Source of the DNA: DASPPK01 sp964399235
GTDB taxonomy: Archaea > Thermoproteota > Bathyarchaeia > Bathyarchaeales > Bathycorpusculaceae
DNA: 14,515 bases
Assembly (NCBI GenBank): GCA_964399235.1
Contig: CAYNQC010000031.1
Location: 1 to 14,515, forward strand
Reading direction: 5' to 3'
Position numbers and translations under genes: made by a program. Position 1 is the first letter of the stretch. Every line of letters starts with the position of its first letter. A model generated the notes under the pieces. The model ran no database searches and was not told where the DNA came from. It was given only the letters and a program-made list of their open reading frames with translations. Below, piece after piece: positions 7,615 through 14,486 of the stretch.

Positions 7615-7624
7615 TTTTATAGTT
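7615..7624 (-). promoter_or_regulatory. TATA-like box for TFS
   Basis: The minus strand reads ACTATAAAAG, preceded by a purine-rich stretch (AAAGGAGAAAA) that could act as the TFB recognition element. It lies between the DUF99 stop and TFS and favours the third ATG of TFS as its start. Confidence 0.5.
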
Positions 7625-7649
7625 TTTCTCCTTTCAATACGTAGCAGAA

Positions 7650-8237
7650 TTACATTTTGGACATGCCAGAAGCGACAAGATGCGCTACGCGTAGAGCTTC
7701 AGGAATGCTGCTTCTTGTGGAAGTGAGCCTCAAGATTTTTCGAGCATCCTCTTCGAGAACGCCGCAGATTTCCATGTACACCTTTTCACTTTTTTCTCTT
7801 GTCTCGACTTCGGAAATTTCTCCAGCGTTCATCACGGCGTTCCATCGCTTCTCGGGCGATGATAAATGCTGTAATGCCTTTTTGATTTCTTTCAGATCAG
7901 GTCTGTCGCGCGTTACTGCAATTACGGGAAGTTTGGTAATCGCATTGAGTTCCTTGATGTCGACGATGTTAAAGCCGGCAAACGTGACGCCGTCGAGCAT
8001 TATAACTCTTAACTGTTTGTAATGCGGAGAAGACGTTATCATTGAAGCGATTCTTTCAGTGGCGTCAAACCCGTCAACCTCGACTCTCGTGCTCATGACG
8101 CCATCGAGCCAATAGCCTCCGCGAAAAACCACTCCGATAATGGCCGCGTAGCTTTTTGAATGTGGAACAAAGGCTCCATCGTCAACACCAAGGACCCGGA
8201 TTTCAGGCTTAATGGCACGGAATCTCTTCGCCGGCAA
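7650..8237 (-). CDS. DUF99 (UPF0215) protein, endonuclease V-like fold
   Basis: The 195-residue protein matches the archaeal DUF99/UPF0215 family. Visible blocks are the N-terminal KPEIRVLGVDDGAF (10-23) with adjacent acidic residues Asp19-Asp20, VMLDG-type strand IMLDGVTFAGFN (79-90) with Asp82, the VTRDRPD block (108-114), and the C-terminal STRSSIPEALRVAHLVASG (173-191). The family shares the RNase H-like fold of endonuclease V. I recall at least some members being described as endonucleases acting on deoxyuridine in DNA, but I cannot verify this here. The start is TTG at 8237, supported by GAGGA at 8244-8248 with 6-nt spacing. It is divergent from the RNase III-like gene across an 86-nt gap and is followed by TFS. 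Confidence 0.92.
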   Translation of the reverse strand: MPAKRFRAIKPEIRVLGVDDGAFVPHSKSYAAIIGVVFRGGYWLDGVMSTRVEVDGFDATERIASMITSSPHYKQLRVIMLDGVTFAGFNIVDIKELNAITKLPVIAVTRDRPDLKEIKKALQHLSSPEKRWNAVMNAGEISEVETREKSEKVYMEICGVLEEDARKILRLTSTRSSIPEALRVAHLVASGMSKM

Positions 8238-8323
8238 AATGATTCCTCGAAAGTATCATGGAAATATGACTAGGAAAGATGTTATAAGTCTAATGAAAAA
8301 CCATTGAAAGGGGGGACTGAAGT
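8238..8323. promoter_or_regulatory. Divergent promoter region between DUF99 and the RNase III-like gene
   Basis: The 86-nt gap serves both genes. TTATAA at 8282-8287 reads the same on both strands. For DUF99 it predicts a transcription start near 8259 and a leader of about 22 nt containing GAGGA. For the plus-strand gene, AAATAT at 8262-8267 would give a start near 8291, upstream of its G-rich ribosome site (8307-8315). The assignment of boxes to genes is inference. Confidence 0.45.
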
Positions 8324-8719
8324 TTGAGCAGGCAACGTGTTGAGCTCGGTTTTTCAAGCGTCCGCAGGTGCCTAGGTGAGGTTTTGGTTGATCATGGTCT
8401 GGCCTCGTTTGGAGACGCGTACGTGAACTTTGTCTTTTCACTGGCTATGTCAAACCGGAAAAGAGAACCCATGGGCACCAAAGTGAAAGGAACATTGCTT
8501 GCAGAAGCACTCAGGAGAGCAGGATTGAGGGAATGTATGCCTTCAAGAATGTCTAGACATGAATTGGCTGACGCTGCAGAAGCGCTGATAGTCTACGCTT
8601 GGCTGAACAACTTTTTGAGCCTAAGCGAGAGCGTCGTACTCATTGGGAAATACAGTGATCCTGTCGAAGGCATGAGCCAGTTGCTTGTTGCCGCAAAAGA
8701 GAGAACTACTTTTCCTTAA
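8324..8719 (+). CDS. Stand-alone RNase III-domain protein, Mini-III-like
   Basis: The 131-residue protein looks like a single RNase III catalytic domain with no double-stranded RNA-binding domain. The signature region reads GLASFGDAYVNFVFSLAM (25-42), with Asp31 aligning to the catalytic Asp of the LGD motif. A second motif, ADAAEALIVYAWL (82-94), supplies Asp83 and Glu86. The first Glu pair of classical RNase III (E38/E41 in E. coli) is absent, as in bacterial Mini-III, where the motif is GLALAYxGDA-like. The intervening GTKVKGTLLAEALRRAGL (51-68) fits the family's helices. It may process structured RNA such as rRNA precursors, but no substrate can be read. The start is TTG at 8324 with a G-rich Shine-Dalgarno (8310-8315). 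It is the only plus-strand gene in the window and its end overlaps Rpo11 by 14 nt. Confidence 0.78.
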   Translation: MSRQRVELGFSSVRRCLGEVLVDHGLASFGDAYVNFVFSLAMSNRKREPMGTKVKGTLLAEALRRAGLRECMPSRMSRHELADAAEALIVYAWLNNFLSLSESVVLIGKYSDPVEGMSQLLVAAKERTTFP

Positions 8720-8990
8720 GCGCTCTGGCTAACTCCTTTCCGAATTCTTTGTTCATTTCTCGCGTCTTTTCTAAAGCGTTTTTCAGAATCTGTTCCGCTT
8801 TCACTTTGCCTTTCGTGCGGACATATATGATCGGGTTTGACGCGATTGGATGCGGGACGTCATATCCAGCCAAATCCACGTTCTCTTCTTCTAAGAGCTT
8901 CTTCTGAAGCACATTGCAGAGCGTGTGACCAGCGCCTTCCACTTCGATTCTGAGTTCGTTGGGGGTTTTCTTAAGCACATTAACCTTCAT
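8706..8990 (-). CDS. rpo11: DNA-directed RNA polymerase subunit Rpo11 (RpoL)
   Basis: Rpo11 pairs with Rpo3 to form the assembly platform of archaeal RNA polymerase, equivalent to Rpb11. The 94-residue protein has the characteristic EVEGAGHTLCNVLQKKLL (16-33), AGYDVPHP (41-48), then NPIIYVRTKGK (52-62) and a C-terminal amphipathic helix. The frame extends to TTG at 9017 and an ATG at 8996. The ATG at 8990 is chosen because GGTGA at 8999-9003 has 8-nt spacing to it, against only 2 nt for the ATG at 8996, and because the resulting length is normal for the family. The start overlaps the end of Csl4 by 11 nt, indicating coupled translation. The 3' end overlaps the convergent RNase III-like gene by 14 nt. 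Confidence 0.95.
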   Translation of the reverse strand: MKVNVLKKTPNELRIEVEGAGHTLCNVLQKKLLEEENVDLAGYDVPHPIASNPIIYVRTKGKVKAEQILKNALEKTREMNKEFGKELARALKEK

Positions 8991-9594
8991 TCTCATCGTC
9001 ACCTTTTCCGCGCTCAATCAATCCTTTTCCATAGTCTGAAGCAGTTTTGCGTCTTTCAAGCCGCCCGCATTTTGGACAATGCATCCCTTGTCTTCTTGGC
9101 TCAAGCAGCGTTCCACAGCTTGAACAGAAAGCGTAGATTACGCCTAGGTTTCTGTCTTTTGTTGACAAGTGATAGGTTCGGTTCTTTTCACTGATTACCT
9201 TTGCCCTTATTATGTCGCCTGCTTTGCATATGTCAAACATGGAATCCACATAGCGTAACTGCACGTCTGAAACGTGAAGTATTCCAGCGAAGGCACCTGA
9301 GACCTCGTCACTGTCAATTTCAAAGATGCGGACTCCCGCGGTTTCAGACTGAGCGTTTGAAACCTGTCCCACGACAGTGCTTCCCGTAATCGGCACTTTC
9401 GCACCGTGAGTCAACTGGTGAACTGACACGCGCTTGTGTACCAAGTCAATCAAAACGCGGCCGATGACTTTGGAATAAATCACTCCTTCTTTAACGAAGG
9501 TTCCTGCGTCTGGTATGAACTCTTCAATCACGGCGAGGCGATCTCCGGGAACTACCAGTTGACCGGTTTTTTGTCCATTGTTTTTCGAAGTCAT
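8980..9594 (-). CDS. csl4: Exosome RNA-binding cap subunit Csl4
   Basis: Csl4 forms part of the RNA-binding cap of the archaeal exosome, which degrades and tails RNA at its 3' end. The 204-residue protein has the N-terminal domain VVPGDRLAVIEEFIPDAGTF (14-33), then GVIYSKVIGRV, and a central S1 domain (about 68-147). The C-terminal zinc ribbon uses Cys157, Cys160, Cys173 and Cys176 (FCSSCG and HCPKCG), followed by a charged tail of about 25 residues. The frame extends to ATG at 9645 (17 more residues, MQAHLICELVEEKKEFD). The ATG at 9594 is preferred because AGGAA lies 6-7 nt upstream and because the family usually starts shortly before the PGD motif. Csl4 and Rpo11 are overlapping, linking RNA decay with RNA polymerase assembly. 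Confidence 0.94.
   Translation of the reverse strand: MTSKNNGQKTGQLVVPGDRLAVIEEFIPDAGTFVKEGVIYSKVIGRVLIDLVHKRVSVHQLTHGAKVPITGSTVVGQVSNAQSETAGVRIFEIDSDEVSGAFAGILHVSDVQLRYVDSMFDICKAGDIIRAKVISEKNRTYHLSTKDRNLGVIYAFCSSCGTLLEPRRQGMHCPKCGRLERRKTASDYGKGLIERGKGDDENEG
8999..9003 (-). promoter_or_regulatory. Shine-Dalgarno site GGTGA of Rpo11 inside csl4
   Basis: AAAAGGTGA lies within the last codons of csl4, 8 nt before the Rpo11 ATG at 8990. It decides the start among TTG, GTG and two ATG codons. Confidence 0.7.
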
Positions 9595-9626
9595 ATCAAA
9601 TTCCTTTTTTTCTTCGACTAGCTCAC

Positions 9627-9680
9627 ATATTAAATGCGCTTGCATATCTAGGCGCGGGCGTTTATCGAATGTTTATAACT
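9627..9680 (-). promoter_or_regulatory. Two alternative TATA-like boxes ahead of csl4
   Basis: The minus strand has AGTTATAAAC at 9671-9680 and TTTAATAT at 9627-9634. The distal box predicts transcription from about 9650, which suits the longer reading frame from ATG 9645 or a 56-nt leader to ATG 9594. The proximal box predicts a start near 9604, giving a leader of about 10 nt for ATG 9594. Either or both may be used. Confidence 0.4.
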
Positions 9681-9758
9681 CTACTTTCTGTGCTCATCAA
9701 TAAACCTTTTGATACGTCAGAAGGGAGCGTGATTATGTTGGTTTTTTTGCATGAGGGA

Positions 9759-10445
9759 TCATTTTCTGCGCATGACATACAGATCAACTGGAAACTCGTG
9801 TTTTCCTTTGGTGTGGAAGTCAAACATGTGCGGAATGGTCATCAACAAAGCAAAGGCCCCTTCGATTCTTCCGCCATTCTCTTCGACGAACCTTTTCATG
9901 AAGGTAGATGCAGAAACCGTCACCACGCCGTCGCTGGTCGTTTTCAATTTTCTGACGAGCGTCAAATCCTCGCCCGGTCTCTTGTGTAGAGAATAGACCA
10001 CATTTCCCAATTCCAGCGCCTTTGCTATGAACTTTCTGTCAGCTCCTCTTTTTTGCACTCCGAAGGGGGGATTCTGCAAAACTGTATCGAAGTTTCCTCG
10101 AATAGAATCAATGTCTCCTGCGATCCATTGCGTCTTCTTTGCAAAGCCAGCCACCAAAGAGTTTTCATAAGCTGCTTTCACAGCAGTCTTGTCTATGTCT
10201 ATGCCCATTACTTCCTTTGCGCCCAAGAATGCTGCTCCGATTGCAAGTCTGCCTGTTCCGCAACCTAGGTCGATAACTCTCTTGCGGACAATGTCTTTGT
10301 TCGCGTACGCTGCAATGTAAAGCATCGTTGCGGCTGCGTCAGGGGGAATTGTGTATTGCTCAAGGTCAGGTGATGGCTCCGGGTGAGGTTTGACTCTCTG
10401 GAGCATTCGTTCAAGGTCTAACTTTCGAGTAAGCCTTTCTTGCAT
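9759..10445 (-). CDS. METTL5-like rRNA N6-adenine methyltransferase
   Basis: The 228-residue protein fits the METTL5 family, whose eukaryotic member makes N6-methyladenosine in small-subunit rRNA with TRMT112 as partner. Visible are the N-terminal LEQYTIPPDAAATML (28-42), SAM motif I VIDLGCGTGRLAIGA (57-71), the acidic strand end GIDID (81-85), and the N6-adenine catalytic motif NPPFG (125-129). A C-terminal FPVDLYVMRRK (218-228) matches the family end. rRNA is the likely substrate from family knowledge; the exact base is not shown. The ATG at 10445 overlaps the end of dph2 by 28 nt and has GGGAA at 10451-10455 with 5-nt spacing, so translation of the two is probably coupled. The 113 nt downstream hold the promoter region of csl4. 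Confidence 0.93.
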   Translation of the reverse strand: MQERLTRKLDLERMLQRVKPHPEPSPDLEQYTIPPDAAATMLYIAAYANKDIVRKRVIDLGCGTGRLAIGAAFLGAKEVMGIDIDKTAVKAAYENSLVAGFAKKTQWIAGDIDSIRGNFDTVLQNPPFGVQKRGADRKFIAKALELGNVVYSLHKRPGEDLTLVRKLKTTSDGVVTVSASTFMKRFVEENGGRIEGAFALLMTIPHMFDFHTKGKHEFPVDLYVMRRK

Positions 10446-11419
10446 AGTTCTTCCCAGGATAGCCTCCCGATAACCACCAACGTTTCGTTGGTCGTTAGAA
10501 CAGGTTTCTTGAACCTGGCAGCGTCGTCGAGAGAAATTCTTGGGCAGGCTGTGTTCACGAAGGCGTCTACGCTCGGAAACTCCATAAGCACTTCAGGAGT
10601 TATCTCCCTAGCGGCAAGAAGATTGGCAACTTTACCGGCTTGCTCGAGCTTTTCCTTGATCTGCAATGCCTCCTCCAACCGTTTCTGCATGGGCTTTATT
10701 CCAATGATGATCCCGAAGTTTTTCGCTTTCTTTGCCTCCTCTATCGCAGCCCACCTCTGCTTCAGTATTTTTTCGGCTTCAGGGTCGACAGAGAACGCAG
10801 TGCCGTCAAAAGGATCGGCGACAACTGTTGGCTTCGAAGTTGCGAGGGCAACCCCTAGGGCATGGAATTGTCCTCCGCCAATGAACAGGAAGGCGTCAAC
10901 ATCCTTTGCTATCGAGATTGCGTTGCTGTAATCACATCCGACAACTTGTCCTGGATAACTAAGCCGTCTGGTGTCGCCCACGACAACTGTTTTTCCTGAA
11001 CGAATTATCATTTCTCTTACTTCGTCTAACGTTTGAACATGCTGAACTGTTGTAACCAGTCCTATCCTCCGCCATTTTTCCATCAAAGGCAGAGCTTTCT
11101 CAACAGTAGAATCTACTTTGAGGGTCGCCCGAGCTTCGATGTAAAGTGTTGGAACACGTTCATACTTGACCAGTTTCGTGTGCCCATAATGGATTATCAA
11201 GTCTACTCCTAGGCTTTCGGCTTCGGCTATAGCCAAGTCGCATCCGCCGTAGCAGGGATCTGCAGAGATTATTGCTTGCACTCCGAGTTTTTCGATGGTT
11301 CTTGCGATGTGTGGCGCTTCAGGCTTCAATCCTTCTGGAACCTGGATCAGAACACGTTTTGCCCCTAGTTTAAGAATTTCTTGTTTGATTCTTTCTTCTT
11401 CTAAGTCAAAATTCTTCAT
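10418..11419 (-). CDS. dph2: 2-(3-amino-3-carboxypropyl)histidine synthase Dph2 (diphthamide step 1)
   Basis: Dph2 is a non-canonical radical SAM enzyme that moves the 3-amino-3-carboxypropyl group of SAM to a histidine of elongation factor aEF2, the first step of diphthamide synthesis. The three cluster-binding cysteines expected from archaeal Dph2 are visible: Cys56 in DPCYGGC (55-60, with a further Cys60), Cys162 in VVGCDYSN (159-166) and Cys292 in NTACPRIS (289-296). IQVPEGLK (25-32) and FIGGGQFHALG (179-189) are further family blocks. The frame reaches TTG at 11434, but a TATA-like box at 11461-11470 predicts transcription from about 11440, and ATG at 11419 gives a usual 333-residue protein. 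It overlaps the METTL5-like gene, so two modifiers of the translation machinery form one unit. Confidence 0.96.
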   Translation of the reverse strand: MKNFDLEEERIKQEILKLGAKRVLIQVPEGLKPEAPHIARTIEKLGVQAIISADPCYGGCDLAIAEAESLGVDLIIHYGHTKLVKYERVPTLYIEARATLKVDSTVEKALPLMEKWRRIGLVTTVQHVQTLDEVREMIIRSGKTVVVGDTRRLSYPGQVVGCDYSNAISIAKDVDAFLFIGGGQFHALGVALATSKPTVVADPFDGTAFSVDPEAEKILKQRWAAIEEAKKAKNFGIIIGIKPMQKRLEEALQIKEKLEQAGKVANLLAAREITPEVLMEFPSVDAFVNTACPRISLDDAARFKKPVLTTNETLVVIGRLSWEELCKKGLLES

Positions 11420-11460
11420 GTAGCCACATCCCAAACTTGAGAGTGTATGCGAAATCTAAA

Positions 11461-11470
11461 GGATATAACG
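11461..11470 (-). promoter_or_regulatory. TATA-like box for dph2
   Basis: The minus strand reads CGTTATATCC in the gap just after the PEP synthase stop (11477). It predicts transcription from about 11440 and a leader of about 20 nt to the ATG at 11419. Confidence 0.45.
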
Positions 11471-11476
11471 AGGGTT

Positions 11477-13924
11477 TTAGGGGTTCCATTCCCAGGGCTG
11501 AATTGGCTTCTTCATCGGTTGTCCCTGGGCTCTTGCGTTCATTTCTGCCAGTCTCTCGAGAATTATCTTTTGTTCTATGCTGGCAACAAGCTTCTTTGTC
11601 GCTATGACGGCGTCGTTGTTTACTGAGATGCTGTCAATTCCAACTCTCACTAGGAATTCGGCGAAGTCCGGAAGGTTTGATGGGCCTTCTCCGCATATTG
11701 AAACCGTTGCTCCATTCTCATGGGCCACTCTGATCAGGTGGGCGATTATTCTGGTGACTGCGGGGTCTCTTTCGTCGAAGTATCCCATTTGCCCGAGGCG
11801 CTCTGAGTCTCTGTCTATCATGAGGATGCCTTGGGTCATGTCGTTTGATCCTATTGAAAATCCGTCAGCAATTTTGGAAAATTCGTCGGCAAGTATCGCG
11901 ATTGATGGGGTTTCGGCCATGAACCAGACTTTGAAGTCCTTTGATCTTTCCAGTTCTTCTTGGCGCATGATTTCAAGAACAGCCTTCGCCTCCCATAGGG
12001 TGCGAACCACTGGCAGCATGACCCACACGTTTTTCAAACCCCATTCTTTTCGGCATTTGACTATTGCCTGGCATTCGAGTCTGAAGGCTTTCTCGTACCA
12101 TTGGCTGATATAACGGCTGCATCCCCTCCATCCAAGCATAGGGTTGGCCTCAACGATCTCATATTTGTCGCCGCCTTTGAGTTCCCTGTACTCGTTAGTT
12201 TTGAAGTCGCTGAACCGAACCACAAGAGGGCGTGGCTGGATTGCTCGGGCGACCGTCGCTATTCCATCTGCAAGTTTGTCAACGAATTCCTGGCTTTTTC
12301 CTGTCTCAACGTATTCAAGCGGATGTGTGCCTATGTAGCTTGCCAAGATGAACTCTGTGCGCATGAGGCCTATGCCTTCGAAAGGCAGGTCCTTATAGTC
12401 TTCAATTTTCTCAGGCACACCAAGGTTCATGTAGATCTTTGTTGCTGTCGTTGGCACGGCTTGGAACGTACCGCCTGCAACGACCCCCTGAGGAGTGGAT
12501 AATCCGGCTGCGGAGGTGAGCTGTGCGGTCAATGATGCTATTGCACCTTCGTACACGACGCCACTTTTCGAATCAACAGTGTATTCCTTCCCAGTCATCA
12601 TTAGCTTCGTAGCCTTCTCCGTTCCGACGACGCAGGGAATGCCTAGTTCCCGACTGACGATGGCTGCGTGACACGTGACTCCGCCCTTGTCAGTGACTAT
12701 TGCGCCTGCAAGCTTCATGAAAGGAACATAATCAGGATTGGTCATGTCAGTCACAAGGATGTCGCCTTTGTGCATGACTTTGGCAGCTTCCTGCGGGTTT
12801 GACACGACTTTTGCAATGCCAATTCCGAAGCCTCGCTTTCCTGCCGCAATTCCTCTTATTACAACTTTCAATTCAGGTGCCTTCGTCTCTCCTGTTTCGC
12901 CTCCTGAAGGCGTCTCGGCAGCTTTCATGCTCCAGACGGTCTCAGGCCGGGATTGCACTATGAACGTGTTCTGTGGTGCAGTGGCAATGTCTTGGTCTAT
13001 GGCCCACTCGATATCTTGGGGTTTGCCGTAGTGTTGTTCAATGCGTTTAGCCAGTTCTGCAAGTCTGACTATTTCCTCATCATTTATACACGGCAATTGC
13101 TGTTTCTCTTCAGGCACTTCCTCGTGAATGGTGTGTCCAGTCTTCGGATCCCTTACGTACTGGATATTTTTCTTTGCAAGGCGTCTTTCGGTTATTCTTA
13201 ATGATACTTTGTCAACGACGAAGTCGTCAGGGGTGACTGAACCTGAGACTACTGCTTCACCCAAGCCGTAGTTACCTTCGATGACTATTTGCTTAGTATC
13301 ACCAGTAACCGGGTTCAAAGTGAAAATGACACCAGCCGCCCTGGAATTGACCATTTTCTGCACACCAACACTGATGAATACTTTCTCATGTGCGAAACCT
13401 TTCTCGTTGCGGTAGAAGATAGCGCGTGGAGTGAACAAGCTTGACCAACATTTCACTGTATTCTGAAGGACACCCTTGACTCCCCGCACGTTCAGAAAGG
13501 TTTCTTGTTGTCCCGCAAACGATGCATCTGCCAAATCCTCAGCGGTTGCGCTCGACCTCACCGCCACGAATACGTCTTTGGTGTTCAATTTCCTGTTCAT
13601 TTCTTCGTACGCGTTTTTTATGGCGCTCTCAATCTCTTTGGGCATCTGAGTAGAGTCGATTAATTCGCGAATTTTGATCGATGCTACCTCATACTGAGCC
13701 GGGTCGTTCTTGTCTGTCACTGTTTCGTCTATGATCTCATAGATTTTTGCAGCTATCTTCGTCTCTTCTATAAACTTCTTGTATGCATAGGCTGTGATGG
13801 CAAATCCGGGGGGTACAGGCATACCGACGCTTGTCATTTCTCCTAGGTTGGCGTTCTTTCCTCCTACGGACGGAATATCTGTCTTTCTTAGTTCTTCAAA
13901 CCATAGGACTAGATCTTGCTTCAT
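11477..13924 (-). CDS. ppsA: Phosphoenolpyruvate synthase (pyruvate, water dikinase)
   Basis: The enzyme converts pyruvate, ATP and water to PEP, AMP and phosphate, feeding gluconeogenesis. The 815-residue protein has the N-terminal ATP/pyruvate-binding domain (about 1-335; VGGKNANLGEM at 20-30, AVRSSATAEDLADASFAGQQ at 121-140, FTLNPVTGD at 201-209). The swivelling phosphohistidine domain reads GGVTCHAAIVSRELGIPCVV (414-433) with His419. The C-terminal TIM barrel contains GIGLMRTEF (517-525), GSNDMTQG (692-699) and the catalytic Cys744 in ICGEGPSN. A Gly/Glu/Thr/Pro-rich linker lies at about 335-350. The frame could open at TTG 13966, but ATG 13924 lies one base after the uL16 stop and leads straight into the conserved start. 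No intein is present. The one-base spacing suggests co-transcription with uL16. Confidence 0.96.
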   Translation of the reverse strand: MKQDLVLWFEELRKTDIPSVGGKNANLGEMTSVGMPVPPGFAITAYAYKKFIEETKIAAKIYEIIDETVTDKNDPAQYEVASIKIRELIDSTQMPKEIESAIKNAYEEMNRKLNTKDVFVAVRSSATAEDLADASFAGQQETFLNVRGVKGVLQNTVKCWSSLFTPRAIFYRNEKGFAHEKVFISVGVQKMVNSRAAGVIFTLNPVTGDTKQIVIEGNYGLGEAVVSGSVTPDDFVVDKVSLRITERRLAKKNIQYVRDPKTGHTIHEEVPEEKQQLPCINDEEIVRLAELAKRIEQHYGKPQDIEWAIDQDIATAPQNTFIVQSRPETVWSMKAAETPSGGETGETKAPELKVVIRGIAAGKRGFGIGIAKVVSNPQEAAKVMHKGDILVTDMTNPDYVPFMKLAGAIVTDKGGVTCHAAIVSRELGIPCVVGTEKATKLMMTGKEYTVDSKSGVVYEGAIASLTAQLTSAAGLSTPQGVVAGGTFQAVPTTATKIYMNLGVPEKIEDYKDLPFEGIGLMRTEFILASYIGTHPLEYVETGKSQEFVDKLADGIATVARAIQPRPLVVRFSDFKTNEYRELKGGDKYEIVEANPMLGWRGCSRYISQWYEKAFRLECQAIVKCRKEWGLKNVWVMLPVVRTLWEAKAVLEIMRQEELERSKDFKVWFMAETPSIAILADEFSKIADGFSIGSNDMTQGILMIDRDSERLGQMGYFDERDPAVTRIIAHLIRVAHENGATVSICGEGPSNLPDFAEFLVRVGIDSISVNNDAVIATKKLVASIEQKIILERLAEMNARAQGQPMKKPIQPWEWNP

Positions 13925-13925
13925 T

Positions 13926-14444
13926 TCAGTCAACTGTCTTCGCCTCTTCAAGCTGCAATTTTTCAATAACTATTTTGCAAGGCATCGGAAGCTTTGCACT
14001 TCCGCGTTTCAAACATTCCTTCATAAGTTCGACAGCGTCATGGTTCACAAAGACGCTGATAATAGTCTGGTTCGGTCTGACACGTGCGGCTGTTCCTATC
14101 GGTTTTCCGAATGATCTGCGCATGCCGTCTTGGAGACGATCGGCATGTGCCCCAAAAATCATCTTGTTTTCCCGCAGTATAGTGTGTGGGTAGGGATACA
14201 CCGTTAATTGATAATTATTCACAAGTTTCTCCATCAGCGAACGGTTTGTGGCCACACGTGTCGCTTCCAAGGCGTTGTGGCGGATCTGAGCCGATTCAAG
14301 GGATATGAGTTTTCCCTCATATTCGAATTTGGCTTTTGTGTCGCCCATGGTAAACTTTGTGATTTTGGACGGTGGAAATCCTTTCACAAACTCTCTTCTC
14401 GTGTAGTTTTGCCCTTTTACGTGTCTGTAATTTTTAGCTCGCAT
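13926..14444 (-). CDS. rpl10e: Large-subunit ribosomal protein uL16 (archaeal L10e)
   Basis: This is a protein of the large ribosomal subunit near the A-site and the 5S rRNA region. At 172 residues it has normal length for archaeal/eukaryotic L10e. Family blocks include the N-terminal RAKNYRHVKGQNYTRREFVKG segment (2-22), SAQIRHNALEATRVATNR (51-68), YPYPHTILRENKMIFGAHADR (82-102) and GMRRSFGKPIGTAARVRPNQ (106-125). The ATG at 14444 has AGGGGA (14451-14456) 6 nt upstream and a strong TATA-like box further out. PEP synthase begins one base after its stop, an unusual partner for a ribosomal protein, and both probably share the promoter. Confidence 0.96.
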   Translation of the reverse strand: MRAKNYRHVKGQNYTRREFVKGFPPSKITKFTMGDTKAKFEYEGKLISLESAQIRHNALEATRVATNRSLMEKLVNNYQLTVYPYPHTILRENKMIFGAHADRLQDGMRRSFGKPIGTAARVRPNQTIISVFVNHDAVELMKECLKRGSAKLPMPCKIVIEKLQLEEAKTVD

Positions 14445-14474
14445 GATAATTCCCCTTTAGCATACCTTTGACCG

Positions 14475-14486
14475 CTATATTTAAAC
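14475..14486 (-). promoter_or_regulatory. TATA box for the uL16-ppsA unit
   Basis: The minus strand reads GTTTAAATATAG, close to the archaeal TATA consensus. It lies about 36 nt before the uL16 ATG and predicts transcription from about 14454-14457 with a leader of about 10 nt holding the AGGGGA site. This is the best promoter match in the window. Confidence 0.6.

Noticed and set aside
9742..9748. Run of seven T as a possible transcription terminator
   Set aside because: It is on the plus strand; the neighbouring genes are on the minus strand, where it reads as A, so it cannot terminate them.
9669..9996. Plus-strand frames opposite the METTL5-like gene and its 3' gap
   Set aside because: They lie antisense to the conserved C-terminal half of the methyltransferase and show no family features.
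11577..12113. 178-codon plus-strand frame opposite PEP synthase
   Set aside because: Antisense shadow of a conserved enzyme; no motif or ribosome site.
11477..13924. Pyruvate, phosphate dikinase instead of PEP synthase
   Set aside because: The catalytic cysteine context ICGEGPSN and the domain layout match PEP synthase; the dikinase has a different block there (CGEHGG-like).
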